A stretch of DNA of 62,171 nt, taken from positions 1 to 62,171 of the forward strand of contig NZ_LPXN01000160.1 in the NCBI RefSeq assembly GCF_001618175.1, given 5' to 3'. Source of the stretch: Oceanibaculum pacificum. Lineage in GTDB: Bacteria; Pseudomonadota; Alphaproteobacteria; Oceanibaculales; Oceanibaculaceae. Made by a program: the position numbers and the translations under genes. Below the pieces are notes generated by a model. The model worked only from the letters and a program-made list of their open reading frames with translations. It was not told the origin of the DNA and made no database searches. Positions 9,376 through 17,154 of the stretch are shown one piece after another; position 1 is the first letter of the stretch; every line of letters starts with the position of its first letter.

Positions 9376-10578
9376 ATGGAAGTGAAATCCGGCCCCTTGG
9401 CCGATCTGCGCGTGGTGGAAATGGGGCAGCTGATCGCCGGACCGTTCTGCGGCCAGCTGCTGGCCGATTTCGGCGCCGACGTGGTGAAGATCGAGCAGCC
9501 CGGAATCGGCGACCCGATGCGCGAATGGGGCCGCGAGAAGGCCCACGGCAAGACGCTCTGGTGGCCGTTGATCGCCCGCAACAAAAAGTCCGTCACCTGC
9601 AATCTGCGCGTGCCCGAGGGCCAGGCCATCGTGCGCGAATTGATCGCCAAGGCCGATATTCTGATCGAGAATTTCCGTCCCGGCACGATGGAGCGCTGGG
9701 GCCTGGGCTATGAGGAACTGTCGGCGATCAACCCGCGCCTGATCATGGTGCGGGTCTCCGGCTACGGGCAGACCGGCCCCTACTCCCAGCGTGCCGGCTA
9801 TGGCGCGATTGGCGAGGCAATGGGCGGGTTGCGCTATGTGATCGGCGATCCCTCCACCCCGCCGTCGCGCGCCGGCATCGCCATCGGCGACACGCTGGCC
9901 GCCATGCATGCCGCCTTCGGCGCGGTGATGGCGGTGAATGCCCGCCATCGCACCGGGCGCGGCCAGGTGGTCGACAGCGCGATCTACGAGGCGGTGCTGA
10001 ATTTCATGGAAAGCATCGTCATCGAGTACGACAAGACCGGCTATATCCGCGAGCGCACCGGGCCGATCCTGCCGAACATCTCGCCCAGCAACGTCTATCC
10101 GACTGCCGACGACCAGCAGATCCTGATCGGCGCCAACCAGGACACGGTGTTCAAACGCCTGGCCAAGGCGATGGGCCAGGCCGAGCTGGGCGACGATCCG
10201 CGCTATGCCACCCACGGCGCGCGCGGCCAGCACCAGCAGGAGCTGGACGAGATCATCGCCCGCTGGACCGCGACGGTGAACGCGACCGAGCTGCTGGACC
10301 TGCTGGAGGAGAGCGGCGTGCCGTCCGGCCGCATCTACCGCGCGCCGGAAATGCTGGAGGACGCGCATTTCAAGGCACGCAACGCCATCGTGCGGCTGAT
10401 GCATCCGGAATTCGGCGAGGTGGCGATGCAGAACGTCGCCCCACGCCTGTCCGACACGCCGGGCTCGGTGCGCCATTGCGGGCCGGAGCTGGGCCAGCAT
10501 ACCGAGGAAATCCTGACGGGCGAGCTGGGCTACAGCGCCGAGAAGATCGCCACCCTGCGCACGGCCGGCATCGTCTGA
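9376..10578 (+). CDS. Class III (CaiB/BaiF-type) CoA-transferase
   Basis: A 400-residue CoA-transferase family III protein that moves CoA between carboxylic acids through an aspartyl anhydride. The N-terminus LADLRVVEMGQLIAGPFCGQ, then ADFGADVVKIEQP, ADILIENFRPGTMERWGLGY and VSGYGQTGPYSQRAGY are diagnostic. The Asp of GIAIGD near residue 172 matches the catalytic Asp position. It has a good ribosome site (GAGGAAACG) and follows the GntR gene by 10 bases. With the HMG-CoA-lyase-like gene it would activate and split a branched hydroxy acid. The acceptor acid is unknown. Confidence 0.92.
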   Translation: MEVKSGPLADLRVVEMGQLIAGPFCGQLLADFGADVVKIEQPGIGDPMREWGREKAHGKTLWWPLIARNKKSVTCNLRVPEGQAIVRELIAKADILIENFRPGTMERWGLGYEELSAINPRLIMVRVSGYGQTGPYSQRAGYGAIGEAMGGLRYVIGDPSTPPSRAGIAIGDTLAAMHAAFGAVMAVNARHRTGRGQVVDSAIYEAVLNFMESIVIEYDKTGYIRERTGPILPNISPSNVYPTADDQQILIGANQDTVFKRLAKAMGQAELGDDPRYATHGARGQHQQELDEIIARWTATVNATELLDLLEESGVPSGRIYRAPEMLEDAHFKARNAIVRLMHPEFGEVAMQNVAPRLSDTPGSVRHCGPELGQHTEEILTGELGYSAEKIATLRTAGIV

Positions 10579-10600
10579 CGCCACCGGCTGCCGTAACGGA

Positions 10601-10632
10601 AAAGCCCGCGGCCTTTCGGTCGCGGGCTTTTT
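10601..10632. terminator. Bidirectional intrinsic terminator
   Basis: AAAGCCCGCG (10601-10610) pairs with CGCGGGCTTT (10621-10630), flanked by A's on the left and T's on the right. It lies between the convergent CoA-transferase and dctM genes and can end transcription from both strands. Confidence 0.85.
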
Positions 10633-10643
10633 AGCGCTTCCCT

Positions 10644-10674
10644 TGTCATTGCCGGGCTCGACCCGGGGGTGACA
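10644..10674. repeat. REP-like palindrome
   Basis: Nested inverted repeats TGTCA...TGACA and CCGGG-ctcga-CCCGG form a 31-base palindrome just after the terminator. The core resembles the dispersed intergenic palindromes (GTCATTGCCGGGCTCGACCCGG type) common in alphaproteobacterial genomes. Only one copy is present here, so its repetitive nature is inferred. Confidence 0.45.
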
Positions 10675-10680
10675 GCCCCC

Positions 10681-11958
10681 CTAGAACAGCTGGAAGGGGA
10701 TGTAGAGCACGATCTGCGGCAGCAGGTAGATCAGCAGCACGCTGCCCAGCATGATGAAGATATAGGGCAGCACCCCGCTGACGACGGTGCTGAGCTGCGC
10801 CTTCGCCACCGCCTGGATGACGAAGAGGTTCAGCCCCACCGGCGGCGTGATCAGCGCGATCTCGATCAGCAGCACGAAGAAGATGCCGAACCAGATCGGG
10901 TCGACGCCCAGCGCCAGCACGGTCGGGAACAGCACCGGCACCATGATCAGCAGCATCGACAGGCTTTCCAGGAACAGGCCGATCACCAGCAGGATGCCGG
11001 TCACGATCAGCAGGAACAGCCATTGCTCGGAGACATGCGTGTCGACCAGCGCCGAGACCATGTTGGGAATCTGGTAAAGCGTGATCGCCTTGCCGAAAAT
11101 CTTGGCGCCCACGACCACCAGGAACAGCACCACGGTCGTGCGGAGGGCCGATATCGTCGCCTCCACGGCGATCTTCCAGGTCAGCGTGCGCAGGATGACG
11201 CCGGTGATCAGCAGCGCCATGATGAAGCCGATGGCGGCCGCCTCGGTCGGGGTGAAGATGCCGGCATAGATGCCGGTGATGATCACCACCGCCAGCAGGA
11301 TCGTCGGGAAGGCGCGGATGGTCGATGCGCGCCGCTCCGCCCAGCTCGCCCGGCCAAGCCTGTCGTAATTGCCGGTATACATCGAATGGCCGACGACGAA
11401 GACGCCGAACAGCACGATCAGCAGGATGCCCGGGCCGATGCCGGCCAGGAACAGGCTGCCGATGCTCTCTTCGGTGATCACGCCATAGACGATCAGCGGA
11501 ATCGAGGGCGGGATGATGATGCCCAGCGTGCCGCCGGCCGCCAGCAGGCCCAGCGTGAAGTTGCGCTTGTAGCCACGCGCCGTCATCTCCGGCACCGCCA
11601 CCGTGCCGATGGTGGCCGCCGTGGCGACGGAGCTGCCGCTGATCGCCGAGAAGATGCCGCAGGATAGCAGCGTGGCGACGCCCAGCCCGCCCGGCCAATG
11701 GCCGACCCAGCTCTGCACCGCCTGGAACAGATCCTTACCGACCCCGCCGCGCAGCAGGATGTTCGACATCAAAAGGAACATCGGCACCGAGAGCAGCACG
11801 AAATTATCGACCGCGCTCAGCATGTTCTGCGCCACCATGATCAGCGGCAGGCCGTGCGCGATCAGCATCACCGTGCCCATCGACATGAGCACGAAGGCGA
11901 CAGGCAGACCGCTGAACAACAGCAGCAGAAGCCCGCCTAGAATGAGGAACAGCGTCAC
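10681..11958 (-). CDS. dctM: TRAP transporter large permease (DctM)
   Basis: 425 residues and about 12 hydrophobic helices. It contains the DctM hallmarks LSVPMFLLMSNILLRGG, ISGSSVATAATIGTVAVPEMTARGY, and LAAGGTLGIIIPPSIPLIVYG with its Pro pair. It is the sodium-driven carboxylate-carrying subunit of a TRAP importer and acts with DctQ and DctP. It starts with GTG overlapping the dctQ stop (GTGA). It is the last gene of the minus-strand operon that begins with the isocitrate-lyase-superfamily gene at 16207, and a bidirectional terminator follows. Confidence 0.95.
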   Translation of the reverse strand: MTLFLILGGLLLLLFSGLPVAFVLMSMGTVMLIAHGLPLIMVAQNMLSAVDNFVLLSVPMFLLMSNILLRGGVGKDLFQAVQSWVGHWPGGLGVATLLSCGIFSAISGSSVATAATIGTVAVPEMTARGYKRNFTLGLLAAGGTLGIIIPPSIPLIVYGVITEESIGSLFLAGIGPGILLIVLFGVFVVGHSMYTGNYDRLGRASWAERRASTIRAFPTILLAVVIITGIYAGIFTPTEAAAIGFIMALLITGVILRTLTWKIAVEATISALRTTVVLFLVVVGAKIFGKAITLYQIPNMVSALVDTHVSEQWLFLLIVTGILLVIGLFLESLSMLLIMVPVLFPTVLALGVDPIWFGIFFVLLIEIALITPPVGLNLFVIQAVAKAQLSTVVSGVLPYIFIMLGSVLLIYLLPQIVLYIPFQLF

Positions 11959-12470
11959 TTATGCATCTCCTCTACCCGGAAGACCGGGGCTTCCTCGAAG
12001 GGCAGTCGGATCAGGTTGAGGAGCGCCTGGACGGCCAGCAGGGCGAAGCCCACCACCACCGGCAGCTCGACAATCCAGTTCGGCAGGGCCAGCATGGTCG
12101 GCTGCCGGCGGCCGAGCGCGATGGAATCGCGCACGATATCGCTGCCCAGCACGACGACCAGGATCGAAATGGCGATGATGACGACAAGCGAGAACGCCTC
12201 CGCCAAGCGCCGGCCGTTCGGCCCGAGAAGCCCGATGACGGCGGTGATGCGGATCATCTCCCCGCTTCGCAGCACATAGGCCAGGGCGAAATAGGTGAAC
12301 CAGACCTGGAAGGTCACGGCGTAGTCGTGAATCCAGATGGTCGGCGCGTTGAAGAAATACCGGGCGCAGACCTCGTAGGACAGGATCAGCCCGGTAGCGA
12401 AAAGCAGCCCGGCGCTGAGATAGCCGAGCCAGTCGGATATCGCGCCGCAAACCGCGCCAATCCGTCCCAT
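11955..12470 (-). CDS. dctQ: TRAP transporter small permease (DctQ)
   Basis: 171 residues and four predicted membrane helices (for example GYLSAGLLFATGLILSYEV and AFSLVVIIAISILVVVLG), the size and layout of DctQ. The phrase YFFNAPTIWIHDYAVTFQVW is typical. The ATG at 12470 has AGGAGG upstream, and the longer open frame upstream of it is not gene-like. Lies between dctP and dctM and overlaps the latter. Confidence 0.92.
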   Translation of the reverse strand: MGRIGAVCGAISDWLGYLSAGLLFATGLILSYEVCARYFFNAPTIWIHDYAVTFQVWFTYFALAYVLRSGEMIRITAVIGLLGPNGRRLAEAFSLVVIIAISILVVVLGSDIVRDSIALGRRQPTMLALPNWIVELPVVVGFALLAVQALLNLIRLPFEEAPVFRVEEMHK

Positions 12471-12500
12471 GGAAACCTCCTGGAAGGAGAACGAGAAAAG

Positions 12501-12526
12501 CGGCCCCGTCACGAGGGACGGGGCCG
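12501..12526 (-). terminator. Stem-loop with T-rich tail after dctP
   Basis: CGGCCCCGTC (12501-12510) and GACGGGGCCG (12517-12526) form a perfect 10-bp stem with a 6-base loop. On the minus strand it is followed by CTTTTCTCGTTCTCC. It lies between the dctP stop and the dctQ ribosome site and could partly end transcription, giving more receptor than permease. Confidence 0.65.
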
Positions 12527-12534
12527 TATCGGTG

Positions 12535-13533
12535 CTATTGCAGCTTGCGCAGCTCGTCGACGAGCTTCTGGCCGGTCGCGCCGGAATCCTTGATGAAGGC
12601 CTGGACCGAAGGCTCGGCCGCCTTCTTCCACAGGGCAAGCTCTTCGGCGGTCAGGTTGATGACCTTCATCTTGGTGTTGGCGGTGAGCCACTTCTCGGCC
12701 TCGATATTGGCCTTTTCGGTGTTCTCGCGCATCTTCATCTCGGCGGCCTGGGCAGCCTTGGTGATCCACGCCTTCTCCTGGTCACTCAGCTTCTTCCAGG
12801 TCAGCTCGCTGATGACGATAAGGAATTCGGTATGGGCATGGTTGGTGATGGTGATCGAATCCATCACCTCGTAGATCTTGCGGCTCTTGGTGGCCGTGGT
12901 GCCGGTCATGCCGACATCGACCGTGCCGCGCTGATAGGCGATGAACTGCTCGGACCCGCCGACCTTGACCGGCGAAGCGCCCAGCGCATTGATGAAGTCG
13001 CCCGACGGCTTGCCCAGCACGCGGACCTTCTTGCCCTTGATGTCGGCCGGGGTGCGGATTTCGCCGCGCCGGGCCAGCAGCTGCACGGCGCCGTAATCCT
13101 GGTACCAGAGCACCCGCGTGCCGGTGGCCAGAATCTCGTCATCGATCAGCTTGCGCACCGGGCTGGACGGATCGACCGCCTTCGCCAGGGTCTTGTAGTC
13201 CGGGAACATGAAGGCGACGCTGAACACGGCGGCCGACGGAATCGTGCCGGCATATTCGTCGATCAGCACCATGCCCATGTCGATGGCGCCGGAGGAGACC
13301 GCCTGCGGCACCTCGTTGCCCTTGTAGAGCTGCGCCGAATCATACACTTCCAGCTTCAGCGCGCCGTTGCTCTCCTTCTCCATCTGCTCCTTGAAGAACA
13401 GGACGTTCTGGCCGAGCTCGTGATTGGTGGCGATCTGCAGCGTGATGCGCAGCGTGCGCTCCGCCATCGCCTGGCTGTAGGAGCCGATGGCCAGGGTCAC
13501 GGCCATGGCGGATGTGAGCAGTAATTTTTTCAT
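12535..13533 (-). CDS. dctP: TRAP transporter substrate-binding protein (DctP)
   Basis: A 332-residue periplasmic receptor. It has a signal peptide MKKLLLTSAMAVTLAIGSYS... with cleavage near AMA (residue ~24). DctP-family features are SSGAIDMGMVLIDEYAG, ADIKGKKVRVLGKPSGDF and the QRGTVDVGMTGTTA segment after the conserved ligand Arg region. A strong ribosome site (GGGAGG) precedes the ATG. Its position in one operon with a dehydratase and a lyase suggests that it binds the carboxylate those enzymes degrade. Confidence 0.93.
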   Translation of the reverse strand: MKKLLLTSAMAVTLAIGSYSQAMAERTLRITLQIATNHELGQNVLFFKEQMEKESNGALKLEVYDSAQLYKGNEVPQAVSSGAIDMGMVLIDEYAGTIPSAAVFSVAFMFPDYKTLAKAVDPSSPVRKLIDDEILATGTRVLWYQDYGAVQLLARRGEIRTPADIKGKKVRVLGKPSGDFINALGASPVKVGGSEQFIAYQRGTVDVGMTGTTATKSRKIYEVMDSITITNHAHTEFLIVISELTWKKLSDQEKAWITKAAQAAEMKMRENTEKANIEAEKWLTANTKMKVINLTAEELALWKKAAEPSVQAFIKDSGATGQKLVDELRKLQ

Positions 13534-13597
13534 CGATGGTCCTCCCTAATGTCCGCCTTTATGGCGGGTTGTTCGTGCTGTACCGGCGAAAGCCGCC

Positions 13598-14857
13598 TCA
13601 GGGCAAGAACTCCCTGGGGTCGGTCAATCGGCCATTCACGGCGCTGGCCGCCACGGTCGCGGGCGAGCCGAGATAGATTTTGGCATCCCTGTTGCCCATC
13701 CGGCCCAGGAAATTTCGGCTGGAGGATGCAATGCAGACCTCCGTTTCCGCAAGCACGCCTTGATGGATGCCCGCGCAGGCCCCGCAGCCCGGCGTGGTGA
13801 CGACGCAGCCGGCCTCGACCAGCGTCTCGATCACGCCTTCGCGCAAGGCCCGCCGATAGACTGCCTTGGAGGCCGGGGTGACGATCATCCGCACGCCCGG
13901 CGCCACCCGCCGGCCCTTCAGGATTGTGGCGGCAGCCGCCAGATCCTCGAAACGCCCGTTGGTGCAGGTGCCGAGGAACGCCTGGTTGATCGCCAGCTTC
14001 TCGACATCGCCGACGGCATGCACGTTATCCACCTTGTTCGGCGCCGAGAGCATCGGCCCGACTTGCGACAGGTCGATGGTGTGGCTGGCGGCATAGCGCG
14101 CATCCGCATCCGGCTGCGGCATGTCGCCGACCTCGATGCCAAGGGAGGCGTAATGCGCGCGGGTAACCTCGTCGCCCGGCACCACGGCGAATTTCGCCCC
14201 CATCTCGATGCCCATGTTGCACAAGGTCATGCGCTCCGGGATCGACAGATGCGCCAGCGCCGGCCCGTGATACTCGACCGAGCTGTAGAGCGCGCCGCGG
14301 GCCGAGATGCGCTGCAGGATCGCCAGCACGATGTCCTTCGCCGAGGAGCCGGGCGGCAGCTTGCCCTCCAGCGTGATCTTCACCGATTCCGGCACCCGGA
14401 ACCACAGCTTGCCGTGCGCCCACAGATAGGCCATCTCGGCCACGCCGATGCCGCAGCCGACCGCGCCGACCGCCCCGATGGTGCAGGTATGGGAATCGGT
14501 GTTGGTGACCATGTGGCCCGGCCGCACGAAGCCCTGCTCAACGGCGATCTGGTGCGAGATGCCCTCGCCGACATCGAACAGCTTGTCGATGCCGAACTTG
14601 GCGCACAGCTCCCGGCCGATGCGCTGCACATGGGCGTGCAACGGCGTGTCGGCCGGCGAGTAGTGATCGTAGAACAGCGCGATCCGACTGGGATCGGCGA
14701 TCTTATGCACGTTGTGCAGCTTGAAATAGCGGTCGACCAGGCCGATGCCGTCATCCAGGCTGAAGGTCCAGTCCGGCCCGATCTCGACGAATTCGCCCGC
14801 CGTCACCGGCCGGCCGGCCAGCCGGCCCATGATCTTCTCAGCCAGCGTGTGCGGCAT
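13598..14857 (-). CDS. Aconitase-family dehydratase, large subunit (LeuC/DmdA-like)
   Basis: 419 residues, the length of the short, two-subunit hydro-lyases (archaeal-type isopropylmalate/homoaconitate dehydratase, 2,3-dimethylmalate dehydratase). Cluster-ligand cysteines are visible in FLGTCTNGRFEDLAAA and in TPGCGACAGIHQG, which would hold a [4Fe-4S] cluster; DSHTCTIGAVGAVGCGIG is also present. The ATG at 14857 was chosen because MPHTLAEKIMGRLAG matches the family N-terminus and it overlaps the small-subunit gene end by 20 bases. The downstream TRAP genes and the upstream lyase argue for a catabolic role rather than leucine synthesis. Substrate is not proven. Confidence 0.88.
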   Translation of the reverse strand: MPHTLAEKIMGRLAGRPVTAGEFVEIGPDWTFSLDDGIGLVDRYFKLHNVHKIADPSRIALFYDHYSPADTPLHAHVQRIGRELCAKFGIDKLFDVGEGISHQIAVEQGFVRPGHMVTNTDSHTCTIGAVGAVGCGIGVAEMAYLWAHGKLWFRVPESVKITLEGKLPPGSSAKDIVLAILQRISARGALYSSVEYHGPALAHLSIPERMTLCNMGIEMGAKFAVVPGDEVTRAHYASLGIEVGDMPQPDADARYAASHTIDLSQVGPMLSAPNKVDNVHAVGDVEKLAINQAFLGTCTNGRFEDLAAAATILKGRRVAPGVRMIVTPASKAVYRRALREGVIETLVEAGCVVTTPGCGACAGIHQGVLAETEVCIASSSRNFLGRMGNRDAKIYLGSPATVAASAVNGRLTDPREFLP

Positions 14858-15347
14858 GGTTGCCTCCCGTTTTCTGCGCATGCGCCGCCCACAACCCGCC
14901 CGCCGTGAGGATCGCCAGCAACTCCGCCGACAGCGGCGTGAATGCCAGCATCCGCTCCCCCACCCGCGCGCCGCCGGCTTCCAGATCGACCTCGACCTGC
15001 TCGCCATCCGCCACCGCGTCGGCCAGCTCCGGCGAGACGATCACCGGCAGGCCGGTATTGATCGAGTTGCGGAAGAAGATGCGGGAGAAGGATTTCGCGA
15101 CGACCAGCTTTACCCCCGCCCCGATCAGCGAGGTGACGGCATGCTCGCGCGACGAGCCGCAGCCGAAATTCCAGCCGGCCGCCAGCACGCCGCCGGCGCA
15201 CACCTGGTCGCGGAAATCCGCGCCCAGCGGCTCGAACAGATATTTCGCCTGCTCCTTCGGGTCCAGGATGGCGAGATAGCGGGCCGGGAAGATGATATCG
15301 GTATCGATATCGTCCCCGATGGTGGTGACCGTGCCGGAAACTTTCAT
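14838..15347 (-). CDS. Aconitase-family dehydratase, small subunit (LeuD/DmdB-like)
   Basis: 169-residue swivelling domain subunit. Motifs are GDDIDTDIIFPARYLAILDP and NFGCGSSREHAVTSLIGAG, the latter holding the catalytic Ser/Arg/His region. The residues after the YL (AI) differ from what I know of isopropylmalate isomerase and homoaconitase loops, where this position helps set substrate, so the natural substrate may be unusual. The ATG at 15347 lies 5 bases after the lyase stop, and the 3' end overlaps the large-subunit start. Confidence 0.88.
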   Translation of the reverse strand: MKVSGTVTTIGDDIDTDIIFPARYLAILDPKEQAKYLFEPLGADFRDQVCAGGVLAAGWNFGCGSSREHAVTSLIGAGVKLVVAKSFSRIFFRNSINTGLPVIVSPELADAVADGEQVEVDLEAGGARVGERMLAFTPLSAELLAILTAGGLWAAHAQKTGGNHAAHAG

Positions 15348-15352
15348 GGCGC

Positions 15353-16207
15353 TCAGCTTCCGGGCGCGGCGTATTTGCGGTCGAACTCCCACACTTCGGG
15401 GAAGCCGATCACCTCGTTGAACTTGGCGAAATCGTAGATCGGCGTGGTGTTTTCCTTGCCCGCCGCGAGATCGTTGAAGGCATCCTCCAGCGCCTTGGCC
15501 GCGGCTAGGAAGCCCAGCCCCGGATAGATCGCCACGCCGAAGCCCAGCTCGACCAGACGTTCCTTCGGCAGGATCGGCGTGCTGCCGCCATGCACCAGAT
15601 TGATCAGCGTCGGCTTGTCGAAGCGCTTGGCGATCTCCGCCATCTCCGCCTCGCTCTCCGGGCTTTCGATGAAGATGATGTCCGCGCCCGCCTCGGCATA
15701 GGCCTCGCCGCGCCGCAGCGCCTCTTCCAGCCCCAGGCCGGTGCGCGCGTCGGTGCGCGCGATGATCAGGAAATCCTCGGAGGAACGGGCATCGCTGGCG
15801 ACGCGGATCTTCTGCGCCATGTCGGCCATCGGAATCACCCGGCGGCCCTTAGTGTGGCCGCACTTCTTGGGGAATTCCTGATCCTCAAGCTGGATCGCGG
15901 AGACGCCGGCCTTCTCGTAGCCGCGCACCGTGTGATGCACGTTCAGCAAGCCGCCATAGCCGGTATCGGCATCGGCGATGACCGGCTTGGAGGTGCCCGC
16001 CACGATGCGTTCGATGCGGCCGACCATGTCGGTATAGGTGGCGATGCCGGCGTCCGGCAGGCCGAGATGCGAGGCCACCGTGCCATAGCCGGTGACATAG
16101 ATCGCGTTGGCGCTGGTGCGGTCGGCGATGCGCGCCGAGATCATGTCGTAGACGCCGATGCCGGTGACGAACTCGCCACGCTGCAATATCTGCCGCAGGG
16201 TACCCAT
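15353..16207 (-). CDS. Isocitrate-lyase/PEP-mutase superfamily lyase (dimethylmalate/methylisocitrate-lyase-like)
   Basis: 284-residue TIM barrel. The motif KKCGH near residue 117 supplies the catalytic Cys that marks C-C lyases (isocitrate, methylisocitrate, 2,3-dimethylmalate lyases) and is absent from phosphonate mutases. DADTGYGG holds metal-binding Asp residues and IIARTDAR the conserved Arg-Thr-Asp. It has a strong ribosome site (GGAGGAAATGC). It is first in an operon with a dehydratase pair and a TRAP importer, so the likely logic is uptake, hydration or isomerisation, then cleavage to pyruvate or another 2-oxo acid plus a short acid. 2,3-dimethylmalate is the closest known precedent. 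Confidence 0.87.
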   Translation of the reverse strand: MGTLRQILQRGEFVTGIGVYDMISARIADRTSANAIYVTGYGTVASHLGLPDAGIATYTDMVGRIERIVAGTSKPVIADADTGYGGLLNVHHTVRGYEKAGVSAIQLEDQEFPKKCGHTKGRRVIPMADMAQKIRVASDARSSEDFLIIARTDARTGLGLEEALRRGEAYAEAGADIIFIESPESEAEMAEIAKRFDKPTLINLVHGGSTPILPKERLVELGFGVAIYPGLGFLAAAKALEDAFNDLAAGKENTTPIYDFAKFNEVIGFPEVWEFDRKYAAPGS

Positions 16208-16284
16208 GCATTTCCTCCGTTACGGCCGTTTCGCGGCCGCCGACCGGTTGTGATGCCGGAGGAGGATACGATTATCGGCCTTTT

Positions 16285-16295
16285 TTGTCATACAA
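16285..16295. promoter_or_regulatory. FadR-type GntR operator candidate
   Basis: TTGTCATACAA fits the FadR-type pattern nnGTnnnACnn. It lies in the 144-base gap between the divergent lyase operon and the GntR gene. A related half-site, TTACAATCAA, follows 10 bases later. Likely bound by the adjacent GntR regulator, by position and symmetry only. Confidence 0.5.
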
Positions 16296-16351
16296 TCTTG
16301 GCTTACAATCAAATTATCATCTTCTTGTGTCAACCGGAAACTGACGGGAAG

Positions 16352-17116
16352 ATGCCGCGAGAGCCGTCACCAAGCCGAGGACAGATGCAGACTGGGCCTT
16401 CCCTGACCGAGACCGAGGAGACGCCGGACGGGGCGACCGACTCCGTGCCGGCTGCCGGCAAGCGCGGCGAAGCGGTGGACATGGTGGTGCAGCAGGTTCG
16501 CGACGCCATCGTCTCCGGGCGCTATGCCCCCGGCCAGCGGCTGATCACCCGCGAATTGATGGCCGATCTGGGCTATGGGCGCGGCACCATCCGCGAGGCG
16601 CTGAGCCGGCTGGCCGCCGACGGGCTGCTCGACCTGGTGCCTAACCAGGGGGCGGCGGTGCGTCGTTTCACGCGCCAGGAAATGCAGGATCTGTTTCGCA
16701 TCCGCGCCGTGCTGGAGGCGCTGGCGGCGGAGCTGGCGGCGGAGCGCATCGATGATCGCGACAACCGGCGGCGCTTCGAGGCGATGCTGGCCCAGATCGA
16801 CATGAACGAAGCCGAATCGGAAGCCGGATTCTTCGGCAAGAACCTGACCTTCCACGACACCATCCTGAAGATCAGCGGCAACACGGAGTTACAGGGGCTG
16901 CTGTCGCGCATGCAGCTGCCCATCATCATGCTGCAGGTGCAGCACGCCATGCGCACCGACCAGTTCCAGCATTCCACGCGCGAACACCAGCAGATCGCCG
17001 AGGCGATCCTGGCGGGCGACACGAACGGCGCCCGGCAGTCGATGAGCGCGCATCTGCGCCGCTCCGGCGCGTGGGTGCAGACCTTGCCGGAAAAAGTGTT
17101 TCGCCACCCCCGTTAA
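16352..17116 (+). CDS. GntR-family transcriptional regulator (FadR-type)
   Basis: 254 residues from the ATG at 16352. A second ATG at 16385 with GAGGACAG before it is an equally reasonable start. The winged helix lies near residues 35-100 (LITRELMADLGYGRGTIREALSRLAADGLLD) and the FCD domain near 110-245. Divergent from the lyase/dehydratase/TRAP operon, it is the obvious local regulator, probably releasing the operator at 16285 when the pathway substrate binds. It ends convergent with a TetR gene. Confidence 0.88.
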   Translation: MPREPSPSRGQMQTGPSLTETEETPDGATDSVPAAGKRGEAVDMVVQQVRDAIVSGRYAPGQRLITRELMADLGYGRGTIREALSRLAADGLLDLVPNQGAAVRRFTRQEMQDLFRIRAVLEALAAELAAERIDDRDNRRRFEAMLAQIDMNEAESEAGFFGKNLTFHDTILKISGNTELQGLLSRMQLPIIMLQVQHAMRTDQFQHSTREHQQIAEAILAGDTNGARQSMSAHLRRSGAWVQTLPEKVFRHPR

Positions 17117-17154
17117 CAGGGCCATTAACAGAGCCCGTTGGCGGGAGCGGCCCG

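Noticed and set aside
15590..16351. Upstream extension of the second GntR gene giving 508 residues
   Set aside because: It is antisense to the lyase gene and non-homologous; ATGs at 16352 and 16385 give a normal GntR size.
17113..17135. Direct repeat TTAACAGGGCC / TTAACAGAGCC at the end of the GntR gene
   Set aside because: Only two copies of 11 bases with one mismatch and no flanking mobile-element features; most likely chance or a small slippage event.
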